From Nitrospira sp. (GTDB taxonomy: Bacteria; Nitrospirota; Nitrospiria; Nitrospirales; Nitrospiraceae), in contig JAEURX010000058.1 of assembly GCA_016788885.1 (NCBI GenBank), positions 1 to 32,987 on the forward strand: a stretch of DNA of 32,987 nt, in the 5' to 3' direction. The notes beneath the pieces were generated by a model, which had not been told where the DNA came from, ran no database searches, and saw nothing but the letters and a program-made list of their open reading frames with translations. This document shows, piece by piece, positions 22,105 through 30,873 of this stretch. A program made the position numbers and the translations under genes. The stretch's first letter is position 1; every line of letters starts with the position of its first letter.

Positions 22105-23310
22105 TCAAAACAGACTTCTGCTGATTTCCCCGGACGGCGAACTCTCGTTCCCGCTGTTGTCGTAGGCGGTGACGGAGAACCAATAGGTCGAGCCGAGCGG
22201 CAATGTCAGTCGTGTTGAGGTGACATTGCCGACGTCGAACGCCTGGGATCGGACGCCTGAGGCGGTGCCGACGTAGACGCGATACCCTCTAAGATCCGCT
22301 TCGGTATTGGCATTCCACGTCACCGTGACTGTACCGGTCGCCGTCCCGGATGGCGGGGGCGGTGGTGGCGTGGTGCTTCCGGTCGGCGAAGGGGGCGGTG
22401 GTGGCGGCGGAGTTGTGGTGCCGCCGGCCAAGACGGAGAGGGAGACCGGGATGCGCAAGGTTTGAGAGCCGTTGGGCCCGCTCTCCACAATATAGACGAC
22501 GCCGGAATAGCTGCCGACATTCATGCTCGCGGTGTTGACGGAGACGGTAATGGGGTCAAGCTCCGTGGTGATGGTCTGGGTGCTGCCGTAGGGTGGGTTC
22601 AGGCCAACCCACGATTGGTTGGTACTGATGTAATAGCTGCTCTGCTGCGTGCTGGACTTCTGCAGATTGAACACCCCGGTGGCCGTGTTGCCTTTTGCCG
22701 CTGTGAGCGATAGCCCCGCAGGAAACGCTTGCAGCAAGGGCGTCAGTGATCCGGTTGGTGCCGGCGGGGGCGGCGTGGTCGAAGGCGGCGGGGGTGGCGT
22801 GGCTGCGGGGGGCGGCGGCGGTGGGGGCGGGGGTGGCGTCGAACCGGCCGCGGTGACTGTGGCCGTGACCGGAATACGCCAGGTCGTCGAGACGCCTGGC
22901 CCGGATTGACCGATATAGATCGTGCCGGAATAGGTTCCGGCGGAGAGCCCCATGGTTGCGGTATTGACGGTGACGGTCAGGGTATCCGTCTCCGTGGAAA
23001 TCGTTTGCGTACTCCCGTACGGCGGATTCAGCCAGATCCAGGACTGATTGGCGCTGATGAAATAGGTGTGCTGCGCCGTGTCCGATTTTTTCAAACTGAG
23101 AGTGCCGGTTGCCGTGCCTCCTTGTGCAACGGTGAGGGAGACTGCACTCGGGCTGAATTGAATATTCTGCGCGAGGGCCTGAGACCCTCCGGCGATCAGG
23201 TCACAGAACCACAACATCACGATCAGCATCACGATCACGAAATGACCCGACGCATGTCGCCGCACGATGCGTGGTGGATGCTGATTGGGTGTGGTGCGCT
23301 GTGACGTCAT
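22105..23310 (-). CDS. Secreted protein with two BACON-like repeats and an FN3 domain
   Basis: 401 residues. The ATG at 23310 is preceded by AGGGAG. Residues 20-48 form a signal or anchor (FVIVMLIVMLWFCDLIAGG, then ALAQ). Two similar domains (about 49-155 and 188-290) share FSPSAVSLTVAQGGTATGTL / FPAGLSLTAAKGNTATGVF and WLNPPYGSTQTI / GLNPPYGSTQTI, a BACON-like beta-sandwich pattern. Pro-rich linkers (runs of about 10 prolines) separate them from a C-terminal fibronectin type III domain (VTVTWNANTEADLRGYRVYV, about 320-400). It probably works at the cell surface or periplasm in binding. The proline codons make a G-rich plus strand at about 22755-22850. Followed by the hairpin at 22002-22038. 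Confidence 0.85.
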   Translation of the reverse strand: MTSQRTTPNQHPPRIVRRHASGHFVIVMLIVMLWFCDLIAGGSQALAQNIQFSPSAVSLTVAQGGTATGTLSLKKSDTAQHTYFISANQSWIWLNPPYGSTQTISTETDTLTVTVNTATMGLSAGTYSGTIYIGQSGPGVSTTWRIPVTATVTAAGSTPPPPPPPPPPAATPPPPPSTTPPPPAPTGSLTPLLQAFPAGLSLTAAKGNTATGVFNLQKSSTQQSSYYISTNQSWVGLNPPYGSTQTITTELDPITVSVNTASMNVGSYSGVVYIVESGPNGSQTLRIPVSLSVLAGGTTTPPPPPPPSPTGSTTPPPPPPSGTATGTVTVTWNANTEADLRGYRVYVGTASGVRSQAFDVGNVTSTRLTLPLGSTYWFSVTAYDNSGNESSPSGEISRSLF

Positions 23311-23822
23311 AATCGATTCTCCCTTAGGTGATCGTCCTGAAATGAAAAAGCCAGTCGCTTGTCTGTGAGCAACAGGTGTGCCACAAAGCGATGATCCGGC
23401 GTTCTTCTTAGTTGATTGTCGGGACTGACTCAGCGGAGTTCGGTGAGAATCCCGTCAGGATATTTATCAGAGCCGACCCTAACGGAACACAAGCGAATAG
23501 GCAAGTAAAAATTTCACTGAGTGCCCGTACATTACAGAGCCGGATACTTCGTAAAACAGGATCGGTTGGTCGTGATGACTGTATGGTCTCGGCACCTGCG
23601 CGCACAAAAGCGAATGTTCATCCGATTCAAAGCAGGAGATTTCCCTAGGGAGTCTCGTGCCAGGTCGGCGGAGCAGTATCTGAAGCGCTCCACGAGCGGA
23701 GAAAGTAGTTGACCGGCCTCGACAGGTACGGTATCAGTGGGCGCGCTGTTCCGGCTGTGATACGTAGTCTCGCGCTCATGCGGGGAGCGTATCGGCCCGG
23801 ACAGGAAGGGAGTGCTGCCGAT
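23311..23822. other. Intergenic stretch between divergent secreted-protein genes
   Basis: About 510 bases with no convincing gene. It is more AT-rich around 23450-23540 than its surroundings and should hold the promoters of the BACON/FN3 gene and the outer-membrane gene. No full palindromic regulon site was found; a single CCTAGG at 23644 has no partner arm. Confidence 0.5.
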
Positions 23823-24854
23823 ATGATGCCGTTGCGTATTGTTCTCCTGGCAGTATGTGCATGCCTGTTGGGCTCAGGGCTTGATTCAGCCTGGGCCGAA
23901 GTCCCCGTCGCACAGTCTTCTTCCATTTCTCGTATCGATCTGAAGATCACCGAATGGTTCAGCCAGGGGGAAACCATCTGGAGCCACAACGCGTCGGGAC
24001 TAGATCCGAACCTGGGAAATCCGAGTTCGAAACTCAAATACAAAGACACCGGCACCAATGTAACTGAGATTAACGGGCAGGTGTCCCTCAAGAACAAGAT
24101 GTTCGTCCGTGGCGCATTCGGGTATGGAGCCATCGGGGGCGGGCGCCTCACCGATGACGATTTTCTCAGCGCGCAAGGGGCAGCATCCCAAGGGGCCACG
24201 GTGAGCGGTGAGCACCGGTTCTCCCGAACCTACAGCGACATCGGCGGGGACAACCTCTGGTACTTGAAAGGTGATATCGGCGCGATCGCGCATACGTTTC
24301 AGGACAACAGGGGTACTCTGGGGTTGTTTGCTGGATTGCAGTATTGGCGGGAACGTCATGTAGCCACGGGTGTGACGCAGGCGGAATGTACCACGGCTTC
24401 GGCGCCGAGTTCGGAGTTCCGCTGTTCCCCTGTCGGCACGGTCGGGTTTCGCAACCAGGCGGTGATCACGAACACGGTCACCTGGGTCTCCGGACGTCTC
24501 GGCGGAGAATTGGAATACAAGGTCGATCCGAGGGTGAGTATCGAGGCCAAGGTTGCGGTGCTCCTCTCATATCTGAACAACGAAGATGTGCATCACCTTC
24601 GAACAGACCTGGCCCAGGACCCAAGTTTCAGGATGACCGGTTTCGGCGTAGGGACGGATACGGACCTCAACCTGCGAGTCAGGGTTTGGAATCGCCTCTA
24701 CCTGACCGGTGGGTATCGCGTCTGGTGGAACAGGGTCGTGGCAGGAGATCAGTGGAAGCTCTATGGCTCTGACGGTTCCACCAGCACCGCATCGCTGACG
24801 CAATTCCAGACGCTGAGGCATGGACCGACGGTGGGACTCACCTACACCTTCTAA
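23823..24854 (+). CDS. Outer-membrane beta-barrel protein (omptin/POMP-like)
   Basis: 343 residues. The frame is open from 23709, but the ATG at 23823 fits a signal peptide (MMPLRIVLLAVCACLLGSG ... AWA|EV) and has GGGAG upstream. The mature chain is rich in alternating amphipathic strands (LKITEWFSQGETIW, SKLKYKDTGTNV, VSLKNKMFVRGAFGYG) and ends in TVGLTYTF with a terminal Phe, the outer-membrane assembly signal. The early SKLxYKD phrase resembles the omptin-like Protochlamydia outer-membrane protein family, but protease residues were not identified. Function unknown; structural porin-like or adhesion roles are possible. Confidence 0.82.
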   Translation: MMPLRIVLLAVCACLLGSGLDSAWAEVPVAQSSSISRIDLKITEWFSQGETIWSHNASGLDPNLGNPSSKLKYKDTGTNVTEINGQVSLKNKMFVRGAFGYGAIGGGRLTDDDFLSAQGAASQGATVSGEHRFSRTYSDIGGDNLWYLKGDIGAIAHTFQDNRGTLGLFAGLQYWRERHVATGVTQAECTTASAPSSEFRCSPVGTVGFRNQAVITNTVTWVSGRLGGELEYKVDPRVSIEAKVAVLLSYLNNEDVHHLRTDLAQDPSFRMTGFGVGTDTDLNLRVRVWNRLYLTGGYRVWWNRVVAGDQWKLYGSDGSTSTASLTQFQTLRHGPTVGLTYTF

Positions 24855-25022
24855 TCGCTGTCCGGCATAATCTGCGTTTTACTCTGGCCTACACCTCCGT
24901 CGACATGGCTTACAGGCACATCGTTCGTCTCTTGGTCGGACCGACGAGGTGATGGCTGAGAGCCGGAGACCCCTCGGACGAGCGTTTGGGGCCACGTATG
25001 CCTTCGCGCTCACCTCTCTCCG

Positions 25023-25056
25023 CTCCCGCATCCGTGCGCTTCAGCGTGAGCGGGAG
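25023..25056. terminator. Stem-loop at the helicase gene end
   Basis: CTCCCGC (25023-25029) pairs with GCGGGAG (25050-25056), with CGCT/AGCG as an inner stem. The structure spans the stop codon of the gene at 25041 and lies in the gap between convergent genes. No U-run. Confidence 0.35.
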
Positions 25057-26111
25057 GAGCCGGTTTCTTCCTCGTATTCCGCAAAGAGGCGTTTGGCCTC
25101 CGGGTGCAGCAGGTAGGGTTGTCCGTAGGGGATACCGGCCGTGCGAAACAGCGGCGTGAGTTTTTCATTCGGATGCAGATACCCGGCGCGCAGAGGCACC
25201 GACCGTTTGGTATGACGGATGAGGGAACAGGGCGTCGGACGAATGGCCGTCAGCCAATCTGCGATGTCCTGGGGGTTCCCGATCGAGGCGGAAAGCAGCA
25301 GCAGTCGAGCTTGTCCCGGACAGAAGATCAACGTCTCCTCCCAGACTACACCGCGCTCAGGATCCGCCAGGTATTGCGATTCATCCATGATCACCAGGCC
25401 CAGGGTGTCCAAGCGCACGTCGATTTCGCCTCCCGCTGCATCGTACAGGAGGTTTCTCAGGATCTCCGTGGTCATGATGAGCAGGGGGGCCTGGGCATGT
25501 TCCCGTCGATCGCCGGTGAGGATTCCCACCTGCCCAGGACCGAACAGGCGTGAGAATTCGGTGAATTTCGTATTGGAGAGTGCCTTGAGCGGCGACGTGT
25601 AGATCACGGTGCGGTTGTCCTGCATCGCTCGTTTGGTGGCCTCAATGGCCACATAGGTTTTTCCGCTGCCGGTCGGGACGCTCACGACGACATCGGTTTC
25701 TGCTAAGCGGGCCAAGGCTTCAACCTGCCATGCGTCCGGCACGAAGGGCTGCGGTGAGGGAACGCCGAGGCCCGACAACCACTCGTGGAGCGAAACCGGT
25801 GGCTCATGGTGGCCGTGCTCCTCGGCCTTGTGCGGGCGCTGGGTAGCTTGAGGCGTCACCGGTCGTGTGTGGGATGTAGCCGGTTTGGGCTTCGGGGCCG
25901 GCGCAGCCTGTTCGCGAGTCGTTCGTTCTTCAATGAGCGCCAGGAGATCTGACTCCAGTCCGGGGCGATTCTCTGCCGAGGCTTGAAGCAGTAGATCGAT
26001 GAGCTTTCGTTTGCCGGAGCGGAAATGTCGGCTGATCCGTCCCCGCGCTAGGCGGTGGAGCAGCGCGACCGGTTGCTGCAGCAGCAGTGCTTCAAGTTCG
26101 TGCGTCGTCAT
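25041..26111 (-). CDS. Ski2-like helicase, N-terminal (RecA1/DEAD) half as a separate gene
   Basis: 356 residues. After a polar N-terminal region and a Lys/Pro/His-rich linker (about 65-105), helicase domain 1 is complete: motif I VPTGSGKT (145-152), Ia TSPLKALSN (172-180), TGDRR (199-203), TTEILRN (214-220), motif II as DESQ (243-246) where Ski2/Mtr4 proteins have DEVH, and motif III SAS (274-276). It stops shortly after YLHPNEKLTPLF, exactly before the second RecA domain. That second half is encoded by the gene immediately upstream (26206-28068), so the order of the two halves is the reverse of a normal helicase. The two products probably assemble into one RNA helicase. The start at 26111 has only a weak ribosome-binding site. 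Confidence 0.85.
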   Translation of the reverse strand: MTTHELEALLLQQPVALLHRLARGRISRHFRSGKRKLIDLLLQASAENRPGLESDLLALIEERTTREQAAPAPKPKPATSHTRPVTPQATQRPHKAEEHGHHEPPVSLHEWLSGLGVPSPQPFVPDAWQVEALARLAETDVVVSVPTGSGKTYVAIEATKRAMQDNRTVIYTSPLKALSNTKFTEFSRLFGPGQVGILTGDRREHAQAPLLIMTTEILRNLLYDAAGGEIDVRLDTLGLVIMDESQYLADPERGVVWEETLIFCPGQARLLLLSASIGNPQDIADWLTAIRPTPCSLIRHTKRSVPLRAGYLHPNEKLTPLFRTAGIPYGQPYLLHPEAKRLFAEYEEETGSSRSR

Positions 26112-26205
26112 GAGAACCCCGTGACGCGTGAAACGCGAAGGGGAAGGCGCATGAACCGTCGCGAACAGATGTGCGGGAACGACGTTTCAGGAACGACGAA
26201 CGACC

Positions 26206-28068
26206 TCATGGCAGTTCCTCCAGCACGCCCCGACGCATCGCGGCAATGGCCTTCTCGGCTGACTCCGCCAGCGAAGGGTGGGTGCTTTTCAGCGTTTTGA
26301 GTTGGGACAAAAATTCGATCGTGCGAGCGAACAGTCGGAACATGTCGCCTTCCGCCATGGTAGTCAATCGAGCGAGACCGATCCAGGTGAGTGTCTGATC
26401 CGCGACCCAGCGTTCCGTCAGCGCGGCCACATCAGCGCGCAACATGGGGGGGGATTCATGCGGGGCGAGGCTTTCCGCCAGCTTGCGGACTTGGAACAGC
26501 AGGGTGACCAGTCCCGCGCTGCCGCGAGGGAAGGAGCCGGGGCGATCGTCGTCATGCGCAATACTGGCCATCACGGCAGCCAGCAAGGCTGGTTCAATGG
26601 CGCCGAAGGCCTCTGCACGGATCAGCTCGGTAATGAGCAGTGAGTGATCGATGCGGATCAGCCGCGCCCACTCTCCGTCCGCTGTGAGTTGCGCCTGGGC
26701 GTTGAGGTACCCGAACCGTTCCAGGACATCGATCCGTTCCTGGAAACGATGCCACAAGCTGGTTTGCAGCGCCTGAATCGATTTCATATGTCGTTGGATG
26801 TCCTGTCGCACCCGCGAGGCGCGCGGAAAATCGCGTTGGCAGGCTTGACGCGAGGGGCAGGTGGGGCAAGCGAAGTCGCCGAGGGTTTGCACGATGGAAC
26901 TATCGAGCGGCGTTTCTTCATTCTGGTGCGTCAGGATGGGGAGGATCGGCAGCCTCGGCGGAAGATCGGCGAGGTGATGCGTCAACTGGTCCAGGGACGG
27001 CGGGGTACACCAGGGATACGCCGAGGTTTCTTCACACTCGAACGTGCGATCGAAGACTTGGGTGACGATAGAGGCAGGGCATTCGTTCAGTGAGCCGCCT
27101 TCCCGTAGGAGGGTGACCATCGGTGCATGTTGTCCCTTGCTGCGATATTGACGAAGGATGATGCCGCGTCCTCGCACCAGCCCCACCACGCGCCCCGGGG
27201 TAAGAAAGTGCATTCGGGCTGCGACCTCGGGCGATTCCTGCCTGGCGAACGGGCTGCGGGGTTTTTTCCGTTTACGCGCCTGTTCGAACACGTGCCATTG
27301 CGTAATCCAGTCTGAGCAGACGCGCGGGCCGAACGGTTCCATTTCCGCTCGCAGGCCGTCAAGCTTGGTTTCGAGCACCGCTGTGCGTTGATTCAGCTGA
27401 AATTGGGCGAAGCTCTTCGCGAGGATCGATTGAATCTGTTCGCGCGGGTGCGCCTTGAGCAGATTCAAGACCATCGGATAGGTGATCACGAATTGACTGT
27501 GAATCGCTTCCGGCTGTCCGGTGAGCCCCTTGGTCAGGACCGTGAGATCGATATAGGGAGACGGGGTGATGACCGCGAATCCCACGAGGTCTTTTCCACG
27601 GCGGCCGGCGCGGCCGGCCAGCTGTTGAATTTCACTCGCGGTGAGGTCGGTAAAATCGCGCGCTTTGCGGATGCTGGATTGCGTCACAACGACGGTGCGG
27701 GCGGGAAAATCCACGCCGGCTGCCAGGGTGGTGGTGGCGAAGACCGCATCGAGCGATCCGGTACGCATCAATTCTTCCACGGCGATTTTCCAAGACGGCA
27801 AGTGCCCAGCATGGTGCGCGGCCACGCCGATGCGTTGCACCGTGTCGATCAACGGATGTTCCGCAATGCTGGGATATTGTTCGACGACCTGTGCCAGGAC
27901 GCGGGCGATCTGTTCTTGTTGGGATTTCGGCAGCGTGACCTGGCTACGCTCGAACGATTGCATCGCTTCGTCGCAGGCCCGTCTCGAGGTGAGAAAGATG
28001 ATCGCAGGAGTGAGGTGTCGTTGGCGGAGGGTCGCGACGAGATCAACCGGATGGATCGACGGCGGCAT
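26206..28068 (-). CDS. Ski2-like helicase, C-terminal (RecA2 + accessory) half as a separate gene
   Basis: 620 residues. It begins directly in helicase domain 2: AIIFLTSRRACDEA (motif IV area, about 23-36), RIGVAAHHAGHLPSWK (79-94), motif V ATTTLAAGVDFPA (111-123) and motif VI QLAGRAGRRG (149-158). It continues through the winged-helix and accessory regions of Ski2/HelY proteins, including CPTCPSRQAC (about 430), and ends with a helical domain typical of the family C-terminus. No ATP-binding motif I or II is present, so alone it cannot hydrolyse ATP. Its start lies 26 bases inside the end of glgC, implying cotranscription, and the gene for the ATP-binding half follows after 94 bases. Confidence 0.87.
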   Translation of the reverse strand: MPPSIHPVDLVATLRQRHLTPAIIFLTSRRACDEAMQSFERSQVTLPKSQQEQIARVLAQVVEQYPSIAEHPLIDTVQRIGVAAHHAGHLPSWKIAVEELMRTGSLDAVFATTTLAAGVDFPARTVVVTQSSIRKARDFTDLTASEIQQLAGRAGRRGKDLVGFAVITPSPYIDLTVLTKGLTGQPEAIHSQFVITYPMVLNLLKAHPREQIQSILAKSFAQFQLNQRTAVLETKLDGLRAEMEPFGPRVCSDWITQWHVFEQARKRKKPRSPFARQESPEVAARMHFLTPGRVVGLVRGRGIILRQYRSKGQHAPMVTLLREGGSLNECPASIVTQVFDRTFECEETSAYPWCTPPSLDQLTHHLADLPPRLPILPILTHQNEETPLDSSIVQTLGDFACPTCPSRQACQRDFPRASRVRQDIQRHMKSIQALQTSLWHRFQERIDVLERFGYLNAQAQLTADGEWARLIRIDHSLLITELIRAEAFGAIEPALLAAVMASIAHDDDRPGSFPRGSAGLVTLLFQVRKLAESLAPHESPPMLRADVAALTERWVADQTLTWIGLARLTTMAEGDMFRLFARTIEFLSQLKTLKSTHPSLAESAEKAIAAMRRGVLEELP

Positions 28069-29281
28069 GCAGTTTCATTCCCTTTGAAATGACCACCAAT
28101 CCGGAATCGGTGACTTTGAAACGTTGACGATCCGCGACCCGGTCGAATCCGATCACGGTTTTGGGCGGGATGATGACATCTTTATCGATGATCGCGCGGC
28201 GGATCCGGGCGTGTTCACCGATGACCACGTTTTCCATCACGACCGACTCGCGGACGTCGGCATGATCATGGACCCGGACATGGGGCGACAACACGGAGTT
28301 TTGGACGCGCCCGCCGGAAATGATGCAGCCTCCGCACACGATCGAGTCCAGGGCCACGCCCATGCGGCCGCCCTGAAAATCCTGGGCGAAGACGAACTTG
28401 GCGGGGGGGAATTGTCCCTGGTAGGTGCGGATGGGCCAATGCTGGTCGTACAAATTGAACTGCGGGTCGACCGACACGAGGTCCATATTGGCTTCCCAAT
28501 ACGCGTCGAGCGTGCCGATGTCCCGCCAATAGTTCACGGCTTTTTTGTTCTCGTCCTGAAATTTGTAGGCGTAGACCCGGCATTCGTTGATCATGCGCGG
28601 AATAATGTTTTTGCCGAAATCGTGCTTCGTGCCTTCCTTGGCGTCGCGGATCAATTGTTCGCGGACGACATCGGTGCGGAACAAATAGATGCCCATGGAG
28701 ACGAAGGCCTGAGTCGGATCGCCGGGAATGTGCATCGGATGCTCGGGCTTTTCGTCGAAGCTCAAAATGCGCCGATCTTCGTCCACCGCGATCACGCCGA
28801 ACCGGTGGGCGTCTGCCAGCGGGGTTTCGATTGCGCCGACGATGGCATCCGCCTGTTTTTCGATCAGGAGGTTGTACATGTCGGCGTAGTTCATCTTGTA
28901 GATGTGATCGCCGGCCAGCACCAGAAGAAACTCGGGGTGGTCGTTGTCGAGCAGGAACAGGTTCTGATAGACCGCATCCGCCGTGCCGCGATACCACTCT
29001 TCGCTGATGCGCTGTTGGGGCGGAACCGAGACGATGTATTCGCCGAGCTCGGGATTGAGAATATTCCATCCCGTCCGGATATGGCGGTCGAGGGAATGTG
29101 ATTTGTACTGAATCAGCACGGCCATCTGTCGCAGGCCGGAGTTCAGACAATTACTCAGGGTGAAATCGATGATGCGATATTTTCCGCCGAAGGGAACGGC
29201 AGGCTTTGCGCGTTGGTCTGTGAGCGGCTGGAGGCGTTCGCCCTTTCCGCCTGCCAGGACCATCGTGAAGATTTTCGCCAT
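28043..29281 (-). CDS. glgC: Glucose-1-phosphate adenylyltransferase
   Basis: 412 residues, usual for GlgC (EC 2.7.7.27), which makes ADP-glucose from glucose-1-phosphate and ATP for glycogen synthesis. Visible: nucleotide-binding signature MVLAGGKGERLQPLTDQRAKP (starting near residue 7), YRIIDFTLSNCLNSG, the catalytic-region WYRGTADAV, GDHIYKMNYADM, glucose-1-phosphate-site SMGIYLF, and a C-terminal left-handed beta-helix (VVMENVVIGEHARIRRAIID). The open frame reaches 29371 but the ATG at 29281 places the signature at the normal distance; its ribosome-binding site is weak. First gene of a unit with the two helicase halves. Its product would feed the same glycogen pool used by TreZ through maltooligosaccharides. 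Confidence 0.93.
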   Translation of the reverse strand: MAKIFTMVLAGGKGERLQPLTDQRAKPAVPFGGKYRIIDFTLSNCLNSGLRQMAVLIQYKSHSLDRHIRTGWNILNPELGEYIVSVPPQQRISEEWYRGTADAVYQNLFLLDNDHPEFLLVLAGDHIYKMNYADMYNLLIEKQADAIVGAIETPLADAHRFGVIAVDEDRRILSFDEKPEHPMHIPGDPTQAFVSMGIYLFRTDVVREQLIRDAKEGTKHDFGKNIIPRMINECRVYAYKFQDENKKAVNYWRDIGTLDAYWEANMDLVSVDPQFNLYDQHWPIRTYQGQFPPAKFVFAQDFQGGRMGVALDSIVCGGCIISGGRVQNSVLSPHVRVHDHADVRESVVMENVVIGEHARIRRAIIDKDVIIPPKTVIGFDRVADRQRFKVTDSGLVVISKGMKLHAAVDPSG

Positions 29282-29379
29282 AGCGTGGCCGATTGTAGCA
29301 GGACGAACGAGGAATAGAAAGGATGCAGAATGATTGACTTCAACTCGATCTCGGTCGATACTACGATTCAACGCGCAAC

Positions 29380-29396
29380 CCCGACTTCAGGTCGGG
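29380..29396 (+). other. Leader hairpin upstream of the coiled-coil gene
   Basis: CCCGAC (29380-29385) pairs with GTCGGG (29391-29396) around TTCAG, 20 bases before the ATG at 29417 and next to its AAGGAG box. It lies in the divergent gap between glgC and the coiled-coil gene. Confidence 0.4.
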
Positions 29397-29416
29397 CTCA
29401 CGATGAAGGAGCGGAC

Positions 29417-29695
29417 ATGAAGAAGCAAAATGCCCGTCCGGTGGTCATGAAACCTGCGATCGAGGCGGCCAATCCGATGATGGAAATGGTGTGGCGACTC
29501 GAGCGATTGGAGCGACAGGTGCAGCGCCTGTCGGAACTCGTCAGAAATCATGCCGAGGACAACGACCGGCTCGTGCGGATCGTGGCGGAAGACCGCGACG
29601 TGATCCGGCGCGAACTCTTGCGGAAACACGAACATCGCGTGCGGGTGCGAAAACACCTGCGCGACGTGAGTTCCAAAGTCGGCGTTGAGCAGTAA
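29417..29695 (+). CDS. Small coiled-coil hypothetical protein
   Basis: 92 residues from the ATG at 29417, which has AAGGAG 6 bases upstream; an earlier ATG at 29330 with AAAGGA would add 29 residues. Residues about 25-85 form one long charged helix with heptad character (WRLERLERQVQRLSELVRNH, then RDVIRRELLRKHEHRVRVRK), Arg/Glu-rich, no signal peptide or membrane segment. Family not recognised. It lies 39 bases upstream of potA in the same direction and may be transcribed with the transporter, but its role there is unknown. Confidence 0.65.
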   Translation: MKKQNARPVVMKPAIEAANPMMEMVWRLERLERQVQRLSELVRNHAEDNDRLVRIVAEDRDVIRRELLRKHEHRVRVRKHLRDVSSKVGVEQ

Positions 29696-29734
29696 GCCGT
29701 GACCGTCGACGCGACGGTGTGAATTCTGCCTTCG

Positions 29735-30871
29735 ATGGCCAACTTTTCCATCCCTCCCGTCATCGCGCCCACTCCAGCGAGTGTTTCCGTACCGCCGACG
29801 ATCGAGATTCACGGGATCGTGCGCCGCCACGGGGCGGTCACGGCCGTGGACCGGGTCAGTTTCGAAGTGCGCCGAGGCGAATTCTTTTCCATCCTGGGCC
29901 CCAGCGGCGCGGGGAAAACGTCGATACTGCGCATGTTGGCTGGGTTCGAAGACCCCGACGAAGGCGACCTGCGGATCGAGGGACGGTCCATAGTAGGGGT
30001 CCCGCCTAACCGCCGGCCGGTCAACCTCGTGTTTCAGTCCTACGCGCTGTTTCCTCATCTCACCGTCATCGACAATGTGGCGTTCGGTTTGAAGATGCGA
30101 CGGATGCCCGTGAAGCAGATTGAGGAACAGGTCCGGCAGGCGCTTACCATGGTTAAGCTGCTCGGTAAGGAAGCGCGCATGCCCGGGCAATTGTCGGGAG
30201 GTGAACAACAGCGGGTAGCGCTCGCCAGGGCGCTGGTCAACAAACCGGCGGTCGTGTTGCTCGACGAGCCGCTGGCGGCGTTGGATCAGCAGCTCCGCCA
30301 GGCGATGCAAGTCGAGCTGAAATCCATCCAGGAACAGGCCGGGCTGACCTGCATCTGCGTCACACATCATCAGGAGGAAGCCATGATGATGTCGGATCGT
30401 ATCGCGGTCATGCATCAAGGGCGCATGTGGCAGGTGGGTAGTCCGCGCGAGGTGTATGCGAAGCCCAAGAGCCTGTTTGTCTCGCGTTTTCTGGGGGTGT
30501 CGAACGAGTTGCCCGGCCGATTGGGAGCGCGCGTGGGTGAAGAGCGGCTCTTTCATCCCTCCGAGACCGAACTGCCCTCGTTTGTGTTGTGTGTTCAGGA
30601 TGGGGAACCGGTGGGTCGCCCCGCCACGTTGTCGCTTCGCCCCGAAGTCCTCCGCATGTCCGCTGAGCGGCCGGCTTCTCCCGGTCCCATGCTACCCGGT
30701 CGCGTTGAAAAGATTCTCTTTGCGGGAAGTGATACGAAGTATCTGGTGCGAGTCGGCCGCGAGAGCCTCTGGGAGGCGAGGACGAGCGGAACGGCGACAC
30801 CCTCCTTCACGTTGGGGGAAGGCATTTTCCTCCAGTGGCACTCCTCCGACGGGCAATTGTTCTTCGAGTGA
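29735..30871 (+). CDS. potA: Polyamine ABC transporter ATP-binding protein
   Basis: 378 residues. All ABC ATPase motifs are present: Walker A GPSGAGKT (about 57), Q-loop NLVFQSYALFPHLT, signature LSGGEQQRVALARA (about 152), Walker B VVLLDEPLAALD, and the switch His in VTHHQEEAMMMSD. The C-terminal 130 residues form the TOBE regulatory domain of the PotA/MalK group. It energises import of spermidine/putrescine or a related cation across the inner membrane. The start at 29735 has no good ribosome-binding site. The genes for two permeases and a binding lipoprotein follow directly. Confidence 0.92.
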   Translation: MANFSIPPVIAPTPASVSVPPTIEIHGIVRRHGAVTAVDRVSFEVRRGEFFSILGPSGAGKTSILRMLAGFEDPDEGDLRIEGRSIVGVPPNRRPVNLVFQSYALFPHLTVIDNVAFGLKMRRMPVKQIEEQVRQALTMVKLLGKEARMPGQLSGGEQQRVALARALVNKPAVVLLDEPLAALDQQLRQAMQVELKSIQEQAGLTCICVTHHQEEAMMMSDRIAVMHQGRMWQVGSPREVYAKPKSLFVSRFLGVSNELPGRLGARVGEERLFHPSETELPSFVLCVQDGEPVGRPATLSLRPEVLRMSAERPASPGPMLPGRVEKILFAGSDTKYLVRVGRESLWEARTSGTATPSFTLGEGIFLQWHSSDGQLFFE

Positions 30872-30873
30872 GC

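Noticed and set aside
23429-23458. CGGGA/TCCCG and CTGAC/GTCAG crossing pairs as a pseudoknot riboswitch
   Set aside because: Arms are only five bases, no known riboswitch core is recognisable and the distance to the gene start is large.
23644-23661. CCTAGG upstream of the outer-membrane gene as a tenth regulon site
   Set aside because: The second arm at the right spacing is absent in both directions.
28124-29101. 325-residue plus-strand frame across glgC
   Set aside because: Antisense shadow of a clearly conserved enzyme gene; composition fits reverse-complement codon bias.
29387-30556. 389-residue minus-strand frame across potA
   Set aside because: Antisense to an ABC ATPase with all motifs; no ribosome-binding site or domain.
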